A stretch of DNA of 6,959 bases from Armatimonadota bacterium (GTDB lineage Bacteria > Armatimonadota > UBA5829). Below the pieces are notes generated by a model that was not told where the DNA came from, searched no databases, and saw only the letters and a list, made by a program, of their open reading frames with translations. Position numbers and translations under genes: made by a program. Numbering within the stretch: position 1 is the stretch's first letter; each line of letters opens with the position of its first letter. Shown here piece by piece: positions 5,390-6,959 of this stretch. The stretch is from positions 1 to 6,959 of the forward strand of contig JAOAGX010000113.1 in NCBI GenBank assembly GCA_026415535.1, written 5' to 3'.

Positions 5390-5526
5390 TACGAGGTTGC
5401 AAATGGCCGAGCTTTCAATCGCCACTCCGAGCAAAGCTAATAACCTGCCCCCGCAAAGCCGAACAAATGCACTGGGAAGGTGAAGGCAATACCAAATTTG
5501 CAAATATTAGTAGGCAGGAAGTTGTA

Positions 5527-6959
5527 ATGACAGGTAACGTCGCGCCCGGTTGGGCAATAGGACAATTCAAGCTCAGAGAAGCGATGCACTCGTGGATCCG
5601 CAGTTCCATCGAACGATGGCAATACACTTCCTGGGGAGGCGGACACGATGAGGGCATATTTACGCGCACGTGGCCTACTTACTATCTGCTTACCGGCGAC
5701 CGCTTGGCCTTTGAGTTTCTCGACAGGCTAGTCCGCGAGTTCATTGAATGTCCGGTCGTCGAGGCGTGCAAGTGCTTCTTAACACCAGAAGAAGCAGCGG
5801 AATATCCTGATGAAAAGCGCAGGCCTCCATATCACGGTTACCCTGCGGACCAAGCTTGTTTCGTTCACGCGCCGGAAAACTACGCTTGGTTTCTCACGCA
5901 CGTTGCGCACATCAACCCCTATCCTAAGGTCATAGCAGCTCTGGAAGATTGCGCCGAGCACGTCGGCAACTGGTCACCCGACGTGCCGCCTTGGTACGAT
6001 TGGAAGAACCACCGCTTTCGTAGCTCAATCTTCGGAACGAAAACGGTACGCGATTACCCCCCGTACGATTTTGAGACGATAGCGCTCGTACGGGTAATCG
6101 TGCTGGCATCCAACGCGTTCTACCTAACAGGCCAGCAGAGGTACCTAGACGTTTGTGTGGACTGGGCAAACAAATGGGCGCTTATCGTGCTCGAATCCGA
6201 TGAAAAGGGGTTTTCGGAAGCGCTTTTTCCTTGCCCAGATCACGAGGCCGAAGCAAAATACGGAGAACTTGCGAAACGCCGAAAATGGACGAAGTTCAAC
6301 TACGAACTTGCAAACTTGCTCCTGGACCTCTACTACTACACAAGGAAGGAAAGTTATGCACAGGCTGTGCATAAAATGTTGAACACCAATGAGGCGTGGA
6401 GTAGTTCGGTTCCAGGATTCCCTAGCATATCAAGCATCATTGTCGCCAAGTATCGGTCCATAACCGGTGATAAATCCTTTGATTCACGAGTTGTTGAGTT
6501 GGCCGACAGTATGCTTCTTGACGAAACCGACAACCGAACAGCCTTAGCCCTGATGAACAAGTCCAATGAGCAATTCTTGAACATGCCCGGACTAGTGTAT
6601 CTTCGGATGTTCAAGAATGGTTCGGTGCAGTTGGACAACAGGAATACTGCAATACTGACAGCCGCATTTATGATCACGCACGATGTGAAGTACTTGGAAT
6701 ATGCAATGGAACTAGCATTGAACCGGTTCTACGACTCACACTATATCTGGGACGGTCGTGAACTCGGGTGCCGAGGAAGTTGGCAGGGACGCAATGGCGT
6801 TGCAATGCACAACTTAATTGCGCCTATGATGTGTTCGGCAATGGGTGGTTTTGGAATGCTTGCGGGCGAGAGACCATGGTTTGAGGTTAGATACGCTAGT
6901 GCTGATGGCCAACCGGGATTGTCCGACAACATCGCCGCACTATGTTTGCCCGGCAATTC
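5527..6959 (+). CDS. Uncharacterised protein with alpha/alpha-toroid-like helical hairpins, C-terminus missing
   Basis: I do not recognise this protein. From the ATG at 5527 it gives 477 uninterrupted codons and runs off the right edge. Hairpin-like motifs recur: YYLLTGDRLAFEFLDRLV (52-69), FYLTGQQRYLDVCVDWA (198-214), LYYYTRKESYAQAVHKML (268-285), YRSITGDKSFDSRVVELA (309-326) and ITHDVKYLEYAMELAL (383-398). Such repeats are common in six-hairpin glycosidases and polysaccharide lyases, so a carbohydrate-active role is a reasonable but unproven guess. WGGGHDEG (36-43) and the W/Y-rich stretch PPWYDW (154-159) could line a pocket. There is no signal peptide, suggesting a cytoplasmic protein. 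AGGA at 5516-5519, seven bases before the ATG, supports this start. An in-frame ATG at 5467 would add 20 residues but lacks a ribosome site, and the frame is open back to 5329. Coding is very likely; function is not assigned. Confidence 0.8.
   Translation, partial: MTGNVAPGWAIGQFKLREAMHSWIRSSIERWQYTSWGGGHDEGIFTRTWPTYYLLTGDRLAFEFLDRLVREFIECPVVEACKCFLTPEEAAEYPDEKRRPPYHGYPADQACFVHAPENYAWFLTHVAHINPYPKVIAALEDCAEHVGNWSPDVPPWYDWKNHRFRSSIFGTKTVRDYPPYDFETIALVRVIVLASNAFYLTGQQRYLDVCVDWANKWALIVLESDEKGFSEALFPCPDHEAEAKYGELAKRRKWTKFNYELANLLLDLYYYTRKESYAQAVHKMLNTNEAWSSSVPGFPSISSIIVAKYRSITGDKSFDSRVVELADSMLLDETDNRTALALMNKSNEQFLNMPGLVYLRMFKNGSVQLDNRNTAILTAAFMITHDVKYLEYAMELALNRFYDSHYIWDGRELGCRGSWQGRNGVAMHNLIAPMMCSAMGGFGMLAGERPWFEVRYASADGQPGLSDNIAALCLPGN

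Larger units (their letters stand above)
5089..5526. other. Divergent intergenic region, 438 bp, no gene
   Basis: This region separates the leftward receiver-PilZ gene from the rightward toroid-protein gene. It is AT-richer in the middle (5231-5290) than the flanks. It holds the two candidate leftward promoters, a 7-base inverted repeat TTATTGC/GCAATAA (5217-5223 and 5254-5260) around an AT-rich 30-bp centre, an operator-like repeat (5270-5290), a small hairpin with CCT/AGG arms (5311-5320), a larger stem-loop (5341-5367) and the third palindromic repeat (5369-5389). I found no convincing rightward -35/-10 pair; TTGGAA and TTAGTC at 17-bp spacing (5279-5307) is only a weak candidate. No tRNA is visible. 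Confidence 0.7.

Noticed and set aside
5930..6677. Minus-strand frames of 75-107 residues within the toroid-protein gene
   Set aside because: They lie antisense to a continuous 477-codon frame with coherent protein motifs. None shows a domain or start signal.

Overview
The window reads as a bacterial chromosome segment of roughly even base composition with no trace of phage, plasmid, IS or CRISPR. The PurM and UvrB sequences look to me like those of Chloroflexota, perhaps marine Dehalococcoidia/SAR202-type lineages. That is an impression from memory of the families, not a search result.

Layout, left to right. A purM gene (AIR synthetase, de novo purine synthesis) runs leftward and is cut by the left edge. 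Across a 209-bp divergent promoter region, a small cytosolic-type sulfotransferase gene runs rightward. Its -10 box lies so close to the start codon that the message should be leaderless or nearly so. It converges on a complete leftward uvrB (nucleotide excision repair), which has its own promoter, an operator-like inverted repeat and a stem-loop just before the start codon. Upstream of uvrB, on the same strand, is an orphan signalling gene whose product joins a response-regulator receiver domain to a YcgR-type N domain and a PilZ domain, so it should sense both phosphorylation and cyclic di-GMP. A 438-bp gene-free region then separates it from a rightward gene cut by the right edge. That product has recurring helical-hairpin motifs typical of alpha/alpha-toroid proteins, and I do not recognise its function.

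The genes do not form one pathway: two are housekeeping (purM, uvrB), one is a signalling protein, and two are accessory enzyme-like genes of unknown substrate. What links the intergenic regions is a 21-bp imperfect palindrome found three times (880-900, 1813-1833, 5369-5389), which looks like a dispersed intergenic repeat. I found no tRNA or rRNA and no convincing Rho-independent terminator with a U-tract. The most unusual items are the receiver-PilZ protein with a sigma-54-like promoter match, the leaderless sulfotransferase gene, the short repeat family and the unassigned toroid protein. I saw no clear multi-gene novel system.
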